Source: Pseudoscleropodium purum
Taxonomy: Eukaryota; Streptophyta; Bryopsida; Hypnales; Brachytheciaceae
Reading direction: 5' to 3'
Assembly: GCA_963969395.1 (NCBI GenBank)
Contig: OZ017798.1
Coordinates: forward strand, 13,632,173 to 13,696,172
DNA length: 64,000 nucleotides
Shown here: positions 1-13,600 of the stretch, one piece after another
Layout of the letters: every line of letters starts with the position of its first letter
Position numbering within the stretch: the first letter of the stretch is position 1
Made by a program: the position numbers and the translations under genes
Notes under the pieces: model-generated
Seen by the model: the letters and a program-made list of their open reading frames with translations, nothing else
What the model was told of the DNA's origin: nothing
The model's database searches: none

Positions 1-356
1 TTGAGGTGACGTAAGAGCCGTGAGTCCAAGGTAGAAGTACTCCAAATATAACATTCCACCCAAAAGCAAGACCTCCAACCACCTTCGTACTACTCCGGAG
101 TCCAATTCAAGCAGTACTTAACACTTGTTGGATGGAAACGATCACATAGTTTCACCAGACGTACACGTCGAGGAGAATGTCCTTATCAAATTGCATTATG
201 CTTTCGGAAACAGTGTTCTATTTGGGAACTACCACCTTAAGAGTTTCACAAAGTGGGGACAGTAAAACTATTCCCCAGAGCCCGTGCAAGTGAGTACAAG
301 TCAAAAGTCTGATCAACAGGTCAAAAGGAGATCCAAAGGATAGGAAATCAACGGAC

Positions 357-3300
357 CTGCCAAGCTACACGGATTGTCGCCCGACCAATGCACGACCTGA
401 CATCTGGGGCGGAACTTGAATCTGTCCAAACAAAAACGAATGAATGAATACTGTTTCACAGTTTCATTGACAGCCAGGGACACAAAAATCTTTACTTTCA
501 AACATTGAGAGCAAACCGTCACTTTTAGCTACTGTGCCTAGTTACTATTATTAGACTGTTCAAATTTTCATTGGTTTTCTTGTTGGCAAGTGAAAGGAGG
601 GTTCCAACACACCAAAGAATGCGACATTTGAATACTATAATCAAAAGTTATGATGGGATATTCAAACTTTGTTTTGGTAGATTTTATAAAATTGTTTCAA
701 TGTACGTAGATATTGATTTTGAAGATGTACACAAAGAGATGATGGTGATTTTAGACAGGGTGCAGTTTGGAGTTGGAATCTAAGAGGACCATACATGATT
801 GCTTGAACTACATAGTACAGATTTTAATTTACTTTTAGCAAAATCATCAACAAGGAGATTAATTGCAAAACTAACCTCAACATGGTGTCGAATTAAGTTC
901 CATATTGAATTTGGATATACTAGCAAATCACTTTATGGAATGCAATATTTTGGTACCATTAAAATCCACAACCCACATTAGGGATTGGGAGTCATTGTTT
1001 TTCACTTGTTAAATGTTAGCAATGTTAATCCTTTACAACTCAAATCCTTTTTGAATTTTTCCTATTTTAGCTTATATATTTACTTAAAAAAATGCTATAC
1101 TTGTCTTAATTTCATCATATTGATCATAAAAAAGGTTTGGATTTTAATGATTCCAGTATTACTATGGTCTTTATTTCATTTCATAACAATGGAATTTGGT
1201 GATGCATTTCCTTACCGGTTCACATAGTAGGAATGCAATTCTCCTGCAATTGAATGTGGGAGTGCTAAGGGTCCCAACTTGTCTTCCAACCCAGGTGCTG
1301 TGGCCTATAGACAAATACACACATGTTCAATAATCCTTATTTACTATTACACTAGAAGAAAGGTTAGAAGAATTTTTTTTTCCAATACGTTATTAGTGTG
1401 GCACTATTAGATTGCCGCATTTGTGAGAGAATGGCTACAAGCTTTAGGTGGTTTCAAGCAACTATTAAAATACCTTGTTTAGAATTACCAGCTATCAAAG
1501 TGTAAAAGGGTCGTATTAAAACTTAAATAGAATGTGAAATCAACTAATGCACAAAACACTTTAAGAGTCTGAAATTTTAGCTCAAAAGAACTCTATGCAC
1601 CCTAATTTCTTTAATTGGACTATTTAGAGGCACCAAAATTTAACTATGACAACAAACATAGTTTTAATGTGCTATGGTGAATGATAGTGTCACAAGTTTG
1701 TAGGTCATGTTCTTGAAAGAGGTCTAATTGTCCTACACTTACATTCAAAGCCTCCAGAGACCATGTCCGATCATGGAGGTTCATAAGAGTCATACCAGCA
1801 GCATCACTGTGATCAATGGCCACGTAATCACCTACTAGGAGAGATGCCATGAAGGAGCTAATTAGAGACACTCTCTCCGTGGCATGATACGTGAACTCTT
1901 GGGTTTCATATATCTTTCGAATTTGCGGCCCAGTGTACCTTTCAATTGACCTAGAACCTGCCAAAGAAGACACACAAAAGTAGTGCAATAATTGAATTCC
2001 TTTGCTTGTCAAATTCAAAAAAACTACAACTATTGCATAATCAAACCTCATTAGTATGACCTTATCTAAAACAATATTCTAAAATATTTTACGTTCCCAC
2101 ACTATCATTTGTTGTACAACACTCATCAATTATGGAAAGAGATCCTAATTGACCCTATATGTACCACTTTATAGTAGCTATATGTTACTAGAATATATTT
2201 GAGGTTTCAAATGCACAATATTGATACATAGCGCAACAATACAGTGGCATCTAAATTAGCGCACAAATAGGATCTTCTACCTTATTCTTTGTCATATCTA
2301 ACTATAACATAGTCAATTGGAGAAACCTAAGCAATTCAATAAAAAAAGATGAGACAACTACACCTAATTGGATACTAGCATAAACACAATACTTCAAAAT
2401 CTTACATAATGAATAGATCCATTAACTTAGAGTACATCATTTCAACATTAGAACTTGTGTTGGTATAAGATCATCTACCAACATAACTTTGAACCCTTGG
2501 TTACTTCTACATATCATATCCAAAGTATGAAATTGTCTTTGGATTCATCATCAAGTGTACTTGAAAATCCAATAATAGAAAGTATCTTCAATGCTTAAAG
2601 TGCTACAATTAGGAGTGGTAACATCAAGCAAAGAATTTTTTTCCTAGAAAAAATGCCACCAATTCAATGATCAACTTTCACTAACCTGTCAAAGCAGTGA
2701 CATAAGTAGGACCACCAAGAGCAGTCTCTACAGCAAAGCATTGGGTTGTAGTAGTACTATCCATCCAATTGGGGGAATCCGTGGTTGCAAAGGCATTTTG
2801 AAGTTGCTCTAGAAGACTCTTGGAAGGGTCTAGATTCTTCAAGAGGGAGTCTTGTGTCCCTTGAGCCCAATACACACTACCATGTTGTTGGGCACTACCA
2901 CATATGGCATACACCTTATGGAAGGGAAAACCATCCTTGGCTAATCTCGACAACAAGATGTCCAATGCTTCAACCCACATAAGCACTGGGGCCGTGGTGC
3001 GCCCTTTTACTACAACAAACAACAACCATGCATGAAGGAATCAACAAAAAAGAACAATTCCTTAAGCATGTTGTAGCACTCTTACAATGGAGAGAAATCG
3101 TAATGTACACAACATTATTAAGTATGTAATGTTATTGACTAGTTTTATATGGAGACCTTCCTCTTTCATTTTGCAAACATAGATCTATACATTATATCAT
3201 TGAAGTGTCTACAGGTTAGGATGGTTATATTCCATCCTAAAAACCTTACATAGAGATATTTTGTCCTTTGATGTCGTGCCATAGAAGATCTAAAGGAGAA

Positions 3301-4872
3301 ATTGTCGAGGTCAAAGAATTTCATGGACTTGATAATTGATTGAGAATAAGAGAGTTATTGAATATTAACTATTAGAAAGTACTTCAAAAGTAGTTCATTT
3401 ATGACATGTAAGGTAGTACAACCTTATTTTAGAAGTCCCTCTATTTCTATCATTATATATCAATAAATACATTGACCTCAAAATAAGACCACTACTCACC
3501 CTCTTTATTTATCCATACAAAAAATTAACAATCTTTTGGTGAGGACATTGTACATTTGAAACTTTCAAATGCACTCTTCTCAAATATAGTGACTAAAAAA
3601 AGGCACATATAGTCCCAAGGGACAAATAGTGTCTCCTACCTTAATATTTTCCTCTTAACAAGTCCACAATAAATAAGTTCATTAAGTTATGGAGTATAAC
3701 ACTTTGCTACTTGGCAAGAGGTGACACCTCTACCAAGCAAGCAAAGAACCATTTATATCAAACTATTCAGCAAACCTCAAGACCAACCCTCTCATTTCAA
3801 AATTTAAAGCTTCAAAGTTTCCCATTCTCATATCATTAGTCCCTCACACAAATACCCTATTCCACATATCAAAAAAGAATGCAAAGAATCAATACTCTCC
3901 AAATACTAGAGAGAATTTACTTACAACTCTACAATTTCTTTGTTGGAAACAAACCTCCATACCAATTTGACACTTCATAGCAAAAGGAGAAACTTTTCTC
4001 AAAACTCAAAAGCTTCAAGGAAAACCAAGCATGAGTTCAATATTCCAAATCAACTTCCCAAAATTCAAAAGTGCTCACCGTGAGGATCTCGATGAACCCC
4101 ATCCTTGGTGCCATAATGAGAAAGCTCCGAATCGTAGTTCACCTTGGCAGTCTTGACCAAGCGCAATTCCGCATCAATGGCCGTGACCTTGAGTGATCTA
4201 AACCCATCGAGAAAACAGAAACCAAGTCAGTCCGATTATCAGAAAAATAAAAAGACAATGAACTATCCTTCAACAAGGCTTCCACATTTGTAGTACCACA
4301 TCCAGGAGCACACCACTGCCTTCAGGAGGCACTGCCATGCCATAGCAACCCACAGAAACCACTAAGAGAACAACCCCATGTATAGTTCCAAATTATGATA
4401 TTAATTCTCTTCTAAAAACCGAGCTCATGTCACCAATATTGCATTCAAAGAACAAGTGTCAAGGCAAACAAGCTATATGAATCTAGATGCTGCTGCCATA
4501 GCAATCCACAGAAACGATGGAATGCGCTACCAGATTGTTATAATATTCTTTTCGCTTCGAAAATCCAAGCTCATGCCACCATTATTGCTTTCAAAAAACA
4601 AGAGTAAAGAAGACGAAGAGACTTAGAGACAAACTCCGAGATCCTACCATGGCAATCCCCAGATACTATTGCAAGTTCAACTAGATTCATAATTTCACAA
4701 TGTGATATTCTCTTCTCTTCAGAAACGAAGCTCATGCCAGCAAATTATTGCAATTACTAAAAGAAAATTAACCGAAGGCGAAGAAGACGAACTGTGTGGA
4801 GCAGTCGAAACCCAGAAACAACGCATCCGGCGGAATGTCGGAGGTACTGCAATTCCGCACACCGCCCGGCAT
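357..4872 (-). CDS. XK2: Xylulose kinase (FGGY family), 5' six exons; gene continues beyond left edge
   Basis: Phosphorylates D-xylulose to xylulose 5-phosphate with ATP; plant XK2 is cytosolic. Exons I place on the minus strand: 4793-4872, 4079-4197, 2686-3003, 1743-1957, 1216-1304, 357-421. All junctions are GT-AG and in phase, giving about 295 open residues, roughly half of the usual length. Motifs in order: LFLGFDCSTQ at the start (FGGY N-lobe nucleotide motif), LMWVEALD, ICGSAQQHGSVYW, PNWMDSTTTTQC, RYTGPQIRKIYE, SSFMASLLVGDY, ATAPGLEDKLG, and WSGDNPCSLAG, whose Asp is the likely catalytic base. The start Met (4870-4872) lies 16 residues before the first conserved motif and no earlier Met is needed. 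Nothing recognisable follows exon 6 down to base 1, so the C-terminal exons should lie off-window. Introns carry repeats. Family assignment is firm; exact exon edges are inference. Confidence 0.9.
545..790 (+). repeat. Dispersed repeat copy inside xylulokinase intron 5
   Basis: This stretch matches 28316-28525 read on the other strand. Shared blocks include a TTGGCAA-TGAAAGGAGG start, a GGTAGAT..TAAAAT.GTTTC middle and a GATGTTCACA..AGGGTGCAATTT end. Both copies are open for 60-70 codons, but similarity is at the nucleotide level and neither has a convincing start, so I treat it as a non-coding transposon-derived repeat of unknown class. Confidence 0.5.
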
Positions 4873-5345
4873 TCCGCTGCACCGCCGAGGTCGACATCTG
4901 TACGACTTGTCGCCCCTCCCCAAGCCCAGAAGCGAATTCCCTTGAGCAGGAAAGTAACCCAAACGGACCGACATTGCCTGATGTCCGCAGCCTGACAAGC
5001 TTCGCTCTCCATCGAAGCAGGACTCCGCAAGAACTCCCCAAGGAGATAAAGAAGGAGAAGGAGAAGCACAGCCCACAGCGACCTGCATTGCGTCCGCACG
5101 GAATAAAATCACTACCAAACACTGTTGCAATACAAGAGAGACATCCCCTGCGGAGAATCCAAGGAAACGGAACAGGGGCTGTTGAAGACAGGGACTACGC
5201 GCATCGCACGGAACCAGGAGCCTTTGTTGCTGAAGTCGACGCTCGGAGGTAAGCTGAGTGCAGATGCAATCGCGCCATGAAGGTCCGATTCGGCAAGGAG
5301 TCGGCTTAGGATTTTTGAACGTCCAAGTCATATTCTAGACTGGTT
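4873..5345 (-). promoter_or_regulatory. 5' leader and promoter region of xylulokinase
   Basis: This is a locally GC-rich stretch, against an AT-rich background, directly upstream of the xylulokinase start Met on the minus strand. Several overlapping open frames on both strands here are composition effects and none resembles a known protein. It most likely holds the 5' UTR and core promoter. No clear TATA box was identified. Confidence 0.4.
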
Positions 5346-5399
5346 CATGCACTTCGAACCAATCATAAGATGACACATGTCAATGAGGCATTTTAAATA

Positions 5400-5796
5400 A
5401 TGAAATGTACTTAATTTGTGCCGAATCGGACCTCTACGAATCCACGTAGCAGTGATGTAATGAAGGAATAATGAAAGGCGCGAACTGGAAGGGGACGGGA
5501 AGGACGGGACCCAGTTACTACTGTAGTGTTTCTGTGCTGGCGAAATTTATCAAGCTCTGACAGAAAGGAGCATTACACTGGCGTCCCACCAAATTTAGTT
5601 CTATGACATGCTGCCAACGAGTTCTTGGGGTTCGGTCAGAAGTTGCACTTCAATTCACAACAAGTCGAGTAGCAGAAAGAGATCATTTTTCTTTTCGAAG
5701 GCGCGGCAGGAAATCACTTCATTCGTTTATCAACAGCTAAAAGTGCTGATCAGTGAGATTTTCAATGACTTCCTTAAGCATCTACAAAACCCCAGC
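5400..5796. repeat. Duplicated intergenic block, copy A
   Basis: Similar in the same orientation to 15219-15500: shared TTTGTGCCGAATC..GACC, GGGAAGGACGG.ACCCAGTT, GGCGCGGCAGGAAAT and AAGTATCTACCAAACCC-like strings. It lies upstream of xylulokinase and downstream of a kinase remnant, so it marks the junction of a duplicated xylulokinase-kinase cassette. Confidence 0.7.
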
Positions 5797-5799
5797 TTA

Positions 5800-6829
5800 G
5801 GGCTGCTTTAGACTCTGGTGGAGAAGTGCACAAGTTAGTCAAGAAGTTTTGGCCAAGACATGGTTATTTGAGGTAATTGGTGAGATGTTAGACAAGATGG
5901 ATGGACATATTTTGTACATTTTATTGTTTCTGACTTGGTGAATTTTTCAACATGTAAGAGAAAAAAGAACAAATACGGAAGTTCTCCCTACAACACAAGC
6001 TCCACAATCACATCATTGACAATTAGAAGATGACATTAAATTCAACAGCAATGCATCTATTTATGCAAACAAAGAATTAAAATTCAATGCAAAAAACTTT
6101 TGGAACATAAAAAATGACATCCAACTTGAAAAAGCACAGTTAGAATGAAAATGCAATAGCAAGAAATGTTGCAAAAAACCCATGTAAGGGTGAACCTCCT
6201 TGCACTAAAATGCCAATCAATCACTCAAATCTTATTTGATTGATGCAAAATTTGAACCATAGAAACTAGACAAGTATGTGCAACTTTCTCAACAAATTTT
6301 AATGAAAATAAACACTTGAAGAGGAAGAAACAAAACACTGAAGTTCACTTTTATCAACTTGGAAATGTTTTTTGCAAACATTGAAATGACTAGCCCAAAG
6401 TCCAAAATTCACCAAGAGCACTACAAAACAACTTGCAAAAATGAAGACTTACAAAGAGCAATGCAAAGCAAAAAGAAAACACCTCTTACGGTAGTGCAAA
6501 TTGTACTAGGAAGAGCTCTATCAGTATTGCGATTTGTACAGGTAGAAATATTATTTTAATCAAAGTAGGTGTTTTCTAGAGGCCAGTTTCTTGTCCGAAG
6601 GATTGAGGCCGGCGAAGAAACTAAACCTCCGGAGAAGATTTCTTATAAAATGTATTGCCACATAGGTGGCCACGTCATTTTTTCATTCATGCTTGAAGTT
6701 CTTCACTAAACAAGTCTTGACCGTAGTCTAAATCCAATCCAGTGAAGAACTAGATTTGGTCCAATCATATTGTTTTATTTTCCTACAATTCTTGACCGGT
6801 GCACTTCTCCACTAGAGTCTAAAGTGGCC
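5800..6829. mobile_element. Non-autonomous PIF/Harbinger-like DNA transposon (about 1 kb)
   Basis: The ends form imperfect inverted repeats of about 30-45 bp. Left reads GGGCTGCTTTAGACTCTGG and continues GTGGAGAAGTGCAC; the right end reversed reads GGCCACTTTAGACTCTAG and continues GTGGAGAAGTGCAC. TTA lies directly outside both ends (5797-5799 and 6830-6832), matching the 3-bp TWA target duplication of PIF/Harbinger. Removing it joins a sequence colinear with 15500-15560 and 30190-30260, which lack the insert. No transposase frame is present. One end carries one extra G, so the exact boundary is uncertain by a base. Confidence 0.75.
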
Positions 6830-6832
6830 TTA

Positions 6833-7000
6833 AGAGGTCTTCGCACCTAAGTAAATTCTTGCATCAACCGTTGTCCAATTTAAGAAGAGCCAGCTTGGTT
6901 TGGAGCTTTAGAAATTCTCAGTTAAGTTGCTACAAAACATTTGGATCCCTTCTAAACGGCCTATGTACACTTCGGAGCAGATTCACTACTTCATGATCCA
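6833..7000 (-). pseudogene. Remnant of kinase-gene 3' flank, copy A
   Basis: Similar to 15512-15675 and 30206-30370, which lie just downstream of the two kinase copies. Shared features are AAATTCTTGC.TCA.CC, a CCAATTT..GAAG..CCA block, and a TGTACA.TTCGGAGCA.ATT block. No kinase coding sequence follows to the right, so only the downstream flank of this cassette survives. Confidence 0.65.
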
Positions 7001-10000
7001 ACAAGGGTGTTACTAAGCTTAGAGTTAAAGACAAAAGATCCATTTCTGACTTGGCCTTTTCTTACAAAGTCTATTCTTCAGCAAATTAAAAACTAACTAC
7101 ATGTTTTACATGTTTAGAAAGGGAGGGAACAAAACGTATTCAGATTTGAGGTGTAGACTATTGCTCTATCATTCCTTTTACCTATAACAAGCATAATTTT
7201 GCAACTACAACTTTCAAGGAATGTGCCATACTTGTCAACATCCACCATTATTGTTTTAGCTTTAGATTGCACGTTAGAACCTAAACGTACTTCAAATCAA
7301 GTGAGAGTTTTATACATTTAGAATGTATTAGTGATAAATTGGTAGAAGATTGGTAGTGGATTTAAAGCATCTTCTAGAGCTTTGTTTCTAATTGTAATTT
7401 ATAGTTTCTAATTTTTTTACCACTAGTTCTCTTTGTTTGATATGCATCAAAATTTAATACATTTTGTCTCTCTTCTTGCAACTTTTAGAATATGTTGTTA
7501 GTTTGAATTTTGTTAGGAATTGACTATGTAGTGAAGGGTCTTAAAAAAGAATGGATCTTTTTGTCCTCCAAATTTATTATAGTTATGTCCAACAAAAGTG
7601 AAATTAGAGCCTCATTGTAGAAATAACATCCCTTGTCATTCTAGAGATGCACCATGTTATTTCTCTTAACTCCTAAAGCCACCAATTATTTGTTCAATTG
7701 ACAATTGAAAATCTAGGTAGGTTCCTACAAAGTCAATTTGGGTTGGATGTTCACGAAATTTTAAAACATGGTGTAACCCTATATGCCATTAGTGGAAGTA
7801 TAAATTTTTATTGATAAGGTGCCCAAATCAAAAGTTATATTCCCTTGAACTTTTTTCCAACTTAGACAATTTGGGTATCATTTGGCACCTTTTGCTAAGA
7901 CCTTCATTGACTTTGACATTTGGTATTTATATTACTATTAACATATGACATATAGTTGTTTAAAAAAATCAAATTTTAGTTCTCAAATAACATTCTAAAA
8001 GGAGTCAAACGTTGTTAGCTATGTTTGGATGATTTCAAGAGAAAATATTTTTCCTCTAACTTCAATTCCTATTATCTTGTAATTTGTAAAGTCAAAGTTC
8101 TTTAAATATTCCAAATGTTTATCGTTGACTTTTTGCCATTTGGAGTTCAAATACAAATTTTCTCATTGCATAAGAAATCATCAAAAATATGACTAGTGTA
8201 TTGCCAATTCACTTAACCTCCTTGCATTGCAAATTAATTTAGAGTAAGTTAAACATCTTAAGTGCATTTGAAAGTTTGTATCAATAAATCTAACATAATA
8301 TAATGAATTTTTTTTTAAATTCTCATTTTTTCATAGAGAAAAAATCAGCCAAGGGGGCTTGAAATCTAGTGTTCCTAATTTGTGGGAATGGAAAAAAAAA
8401 TTTATTTTCACTTCTAATGTTATAATCTTTCAATCCTTATAGTCAAATGGGCTGAAATTTTTTCCAAAAATTGACTTACTTATTTAATAAAAAAAATTTA
8501 CATTTTGATTTTAGACAATGTATTGAAAATTGGCAATTTTGGACTTTTCCTCTTCCAAAATACCAACTAATCTTTACGGTTTGACAAGGTTCTAATTTTG
8601 CATAAACAAATCATTTTCTTTTGACCAATCATTTGAATTGAAAGGAAAAAAATATTTAGACAAAGGTCAAGCACCAACTTTCATCTGTGGTGGATGACCC
8701 CATCTCACACAAATAGAATTAAAATTGTCCTTGAAAGTATGATTTAAAAAAAAAAATATGGATTGGAATTAATTTTTAGGGTGTACTATCCAAATAGCCC
8801 AAATCAATCTATAAATGCACCTCAAATCAACATATATTCATTGACAATGGTCATATTATTTGCCAAAATTAGTCATATTTTTTCCTAATACAGACACTAA
8901 AATAGTCACATTTTGTGATGGCTTTATATCTAAAAGGTGTAATTTCCTATTGTGGTCACTAACTAACTCCATTATTGTCATTCAATGATTTTATTGTGCC
9001 TACCATTCATTCCATTGTAGCCCAAATTTCATTTATCGAAAAATAGAGTCAAGAATTGAATGTATGATTATTTGTAATGGGATATTTTAATAGGTATTTG
9101 CAATGGATAAATTATATGGGATGGACTCATCCACCTTCACCCTTGAAGGCCCCAATGTTCATTTGTTCAATTGAGGTGCTTAAAACTAAGATAGCTAGGG
9201 TCATATGAAATCAATTTTTAATGGATGTTCTCAAAATTTTGACACATGATTAAGACATTCACCCCTATTGTATGAATTTTAAGGAAATCTAATGGTAGCC
9301 TAGATTAAAAAAATGATGCTCCCTACAATAATTTAGGATGTTCATGCAATTTGGGGATCTTTTGTTAAATTTTTTGTCTAATTTTGAAATTTGGCATGTA
9401 GGTAACTAATGTGGTATATTATATAATTGTAAGGAGAAAAACTAAGCCTTCAGTACAAAAATCTCATTCCAAAAGGAGTCAAAACTTGACTATCCTTGCT
9501 AGGCAAGTTTGAGAAAAAAAACATTTTCTTTCTAACTTCAAACACTCCATTATCTTGAAATGTGTATTCTCAAAGTTCTTGAAATTTTTCTCATATATTC
9601 CAAATGTTTGTATTTAACTTTAAACCATTTCAATATCAAATAAAAAAATTCTTTACTTTGCAAGAAATCATCAAAAAATGACTAGTGTATTGCCAATTTT
9701 TTAACTTTGCATTGTAGAGTGATTTAGAGTAAAATAGCCTTCTTATTTTGCTTCTAAAATTTTTAGTTCAAAGAATGATTTGTCAAAAAAGATTTGAATA
9801 AATAAATTTAATAAAGATTGACAAAAATTGTTGTCATGAGGTCTTCACAAGTTCACATGTTGAACTCCAAGAAAGAACTCTTGCAAAAATTACATGAATT
9901 CAACCTACAATGAATTCAAATAGAATTTATAATATTTAGATTCAAATTTTATGGAAAATAATTGGTAGTTGATATAATTGGATGGATATAATTTATAGAT

Positions 10001-12421
10001 TTTGTATTACAACTTTTGTTTATAAACCATCATTAAATTAATATCCTAAGCTACATTAGGTAAAACATCTTCATAATTTTGAAAAATCTAGATTATGCAT
10101 TTGTCCTTTAACAACCAAAGTAGACAAAGCGTGTTTTTCAAGAAAAATTGTCTAACTTTTAGTACATAGATCAAAATCAAAAGTTTAAGCTTGAAAAAAA
10201 TTCCAAACATATGTAAGTGTATTACACTATTATGTCAATGCATGGAGAAATTTCAGCCCATTTGACCTATGTAGATTGAAAGATTATAAGGGTTGAAGTG
10301 TGAAAAAATCTTTCTTTTTATTCTTACAAATGGAAGCAATAGACATTGAGTGTGCTTTGATTAAAATTTTGTTTCTACACAAATATTAGGAATTACACCA
10401 AAAATTAGTATATCTTGTTAGGTACACTCATGCACAATTTATAGGCAAATAAATGGGCTACCTTAGTCTAAATTACCTTGCAATATGAAGAAGTTAAATA
10501 ATTTGGTAATATAGAAGCTAATTTTTGATGATTATTTATACATCGTGGAATTTGGTTTTCTTTGAAATCATCTAAATGGTGAAAAATATGGAGCTAAACA
10601 TTTAGAATATTTAAAGAAATGTCAAAAACTTTGACTTTAGAGATTGCAATATTATAGCATTTGAAGCTAGAAGAACATGTTTGAATTCAATATTGCCTCT
10701 ATATAGTTAACAAAGTTAGACTCATCTTGTAGTGTGATTTTAGAACTAAAACTAGTGGCTTTTTCATTGGCAATTTTATGCCATATTGTATTAGTTGTAT
10801 AGAACCAAATTTCAAAAATCAATAAGCGTTTTGGTGTAGGGTGCATAAATTGTTTCAAGCAACGTAACTTTTCATATGAGCATTTGAACAAAGAAGCATT
10901 AAAAAAAGGTGGTTAACAAATGTCTTTTAGAATTTAAAGGATTAATAGTCACAATTTTAGAGGTCTCATAAGATTTAAATAAAATTAACACTTAAAAAAA
11001 ACCCGTTGATGGAATAAGTAATTTTGAAAATATCATTTTTCATAGAAAATGTGATATTACTACTTTGGATTGTATAAAAAATTAAAATTTTCTATTATTT
11101 TTAGAATTTGAGTGGTAAATTACCATATCAAAATGTGCTTTCATATTTTTCTAGACTCAAAAGAAATTACTGACAAATTGACTTTGGGCTTCAAAGTCTT
11201 AAAACTAAATAAACTTCTATCAAATCTTTTAGATTCTTCAATTTAGTATAGAGATTTTTCAAAGTAAATAATAACATCTTGAGTCAATGTACTTTAGTAT
11301 GTTAATCATTGCTCCATGAAAGACATACCATTATGTGGGAAGTTCTAGGATATTAGTAGCTTGTTCATTTATAACATTCATTTCATCATTTTGTAGGATT
11401 TAGGCCATCAAAGGGATGAAATAATTTATTTTCAAGGTGTTGTATACACTCTCTTCCTATAGAACTATGGAACTATACCACTTGACACTCAAATATTTTA
11501 GCATTACTTCTTTGAATTAATTATGTTCATGATAATAGTCGACAAATTTTTTTTTTCTTCATGGTTTGAAATTGATGCATACAAGATCTAATTTTGGTGC
11601 ATAAAAAAGACCTTTATGGTCAATTCATTATAGATCAATGCTCTTATATACTATATAGGGTAGTGTTGTTCACTGTCAAGGATTTTGCGAAAAATAAGGG
11701 TCAACAAGGAAGGTAGAGTCTTATGAGGAGGCACTTTTCTTTACAAAATCCCTAACTACAAGCAACATTGCATGGTGTAAACTGCAAGGTAGAAATCATC
11801 CACTAGAATAAATAGAATGTGATTGGATGAAAAACTTGTAATGCTTAATAATATAGATGTTAGAAGTAAGATAGGTTTATTTTGCCTTTTTTATGTTCTT
11901 GAAGTACATAGTCTGCAATGAGGAATGAGCTACCAATTTTGCCACTGGAATTGGTTAGTATTTTCATTTTTTTGGCTGAATTTTGCAATCATGAATTGGA
12001 ATCATGTCCTACTTTTAACACTTTAGAGTGGGTAACTCCTTGCATGTTTGGCCATGCAAGCAACTACAGGTCTTGCCCTGTAACTACTTGAGTAGTAGAA
12101 TACACAGGGAACTATCTGCTCTCTAGTACATTAAGATTAGTCCTTGCTAATTTAGGCCTTTTCAAAGGACAATTTGTATGATGAATCATCCAGAGAGGGC
12201 TGATTTTGCCGTGGGAATATGATGGAAACATTGCAGAAACTGTTTTTAAAGTATGAGAACACACTAGTGTAGGTGCATTCTGCACATGATTTTGTCCAAT
12301 AGCTCACCCTTAGGCTAGCTCTTGTGTAGAATGCGCCTATGCCTATGCATTCTCTAGTTCAAAAACGTTTAATGAAGCAAGAAAATCCTAATTATTGTTG
12401 ACAATTTGCCTAGATAAATGA
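7001..12421. repeat. AT-rich, gene-free tract with internal direct and inverted repeats
   Basis: No gene was recognised. Two diverged direct repeats of about 600 bp lie at roughly 7670-8290 and 9160-9760, both ending in AAATCATCAAAAA.ATGACTAGTGTATTGCC. An inverted match links 8330-8480 with 10230-10400 (TATAATCTTTCAATC and CAAATGGGCTGAAATTT), and 10570-10660 is an inverted match to about 8060-8150. This pattern suggests nested old transposons. The 74-codon minus frame at 10667-10891 has no recognisable similarity. Confidence 0.5.
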
Positions 12422-12545
12422 ACAGGACATTTCCCCCTTGTTTGGACTAATCAAGCTGTGTAGTTTGAAGTTAATGGCATATGATGTGAGGATCCAAGGC
12501 TTACTTAGCGAAAAGATTTGTATTGACATTAAATGTGTCTAAAGG
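12422..12545 (+). repeat. Duplicated fragment of AGTRAP-like gene intron 1 (part 1)
   Basis: Near-identical over about 120 bp to 43025-43150, including ATGATGTGAGGATCCAAG and CTTACTTAGCGAAAAGA and GTATTGACATTAAATGTGTC. Its continuation is displaced to 13845, so about 1.3 kb of other repeats was inserted or the block was rearranged. Confidence 0.75.
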
Positions 12546-12859
12546 TATGTTTCTACTTGGCCTTAGCAAGGTTCTTACAATGTGGTATTAGCTAAAAGAT
12601 TTAAGGTACATTTCCATTTGTGTTCGTTGGTACTCCCAATCCTATATAGCGAAAGATGTGGCATCAAGGTAAGAGCGATATTACGAGTATTTAATCATAG
12701 TTTTTTTTAGCCCACCACTATTAAAGTCATCCACATTTAAAGTTCTTGTATCTTTTGAAAATGTGAATTTTAGAAGTGTTAGGCTTTTCTTACCTAAAAT
12801 GGCCTCAAATGGGTGATTAGCAAAGAACACCACCTCTCAATTAGGAGATTTCATAGCTA

Positions 12860-13600
12860 AAATTCAAGTAGAATCCTAGATTCACAATTTGATTTGGGAA
12901 CATAGGCTATTTATATACATATGGGATGGTAGCAAGTGAAACAATTCATATGGGATATGTAAAGAGAATTTATAGGAATTCAATCACTTATGGTTAAGTT
13001 CAAAACGTAGGAATAATGTTTGAAATGGAATTTTAGACCTCATTTAGGCATAGTAGAATAACATTCCAAAAAAAAATATGAACTAAAAAAAGTTGTTAAA
13101 TCAAGTTAAATTTCATCTTCAAAAATCCGTTCAAAATTTTGAGTTTCCAATCAAAAGTTATAAACAAATTTCAATAAGGGGTTGGAAGGGACATTTTTTT
13201 ACATTTTCATACATCCTCTTTGAAATTTGTTCATAACTTTTGATTGGAAGCTCAAAATGTCAAAATGTTTCTTAGAAATGAGAGTTAATTTTATTTAACA
13301 ACTATTTTAGTTCAAATTCTTTTTTGAAATGTTATTCTACTATGCCTAAATGAGGTCTGAAATTCCACTTCAAACATTATTCCTACGTTTTGACAATGAG
13401 TGGTTAAGTTCTCTTCTTTGAATTATCCCTTCACTTTGGAAGATTTATAATAAGCAATTATTTCAATATAAAAATGACACCTCCATCCCTCCATCCTTCA
13501 AATGTTAGTGAAGCAATTCTTTCATTTTGCCATTGAATTTTTTTATTATAATAGATGGTCAAATGACTTAGACATTGACAAATGATCCATGATTTTTGGA
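12860..13600. mobile_element. CACTA-related relic carrying a foldback MITE
   Basis: At 12925-12965 a GGTAGCAAGTGAAACAATTC string matches the CACTA-like element at 62938-62970. At 13455-13570 a module with ATAAAAATGAC and TTCATTTTGCCAT and ATAGATGGTCAAATGA matches 61880-61990 and, more weakly, 47845-47940 and 63175-63270. Between them lies a near-perfect palindrome (separate entry). No transposase frame. Ends were not defined. Confidence 0.45.
13015..13396. mobile_element. Foldback MITE (about 380 bp palindrome)
   Basis: The left arm starts AAAACGTAGGAATAATGTTT and reads on through ATTTAGGCATAGTAGAATAA. The right arm is its reverse complement with only a few mismatches in the first 70 bp, and the symmetry continues to the centre (CCAATCAAAAGTTAT on both arms). 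GGTTAAGTTC flanks both sides, but 9 bp further out on the right, so the target duplication is uncertain. A diverged relative lies at 61455-61800. Confidence 0.7.

Noticed and set aside
4719..5331. Several overlapping 100-190-codon frames on both strands
   Set aside because: They arise from the GC-rich xylulokinase leader; only the segment ending GFDCSTQ fits a protein family.
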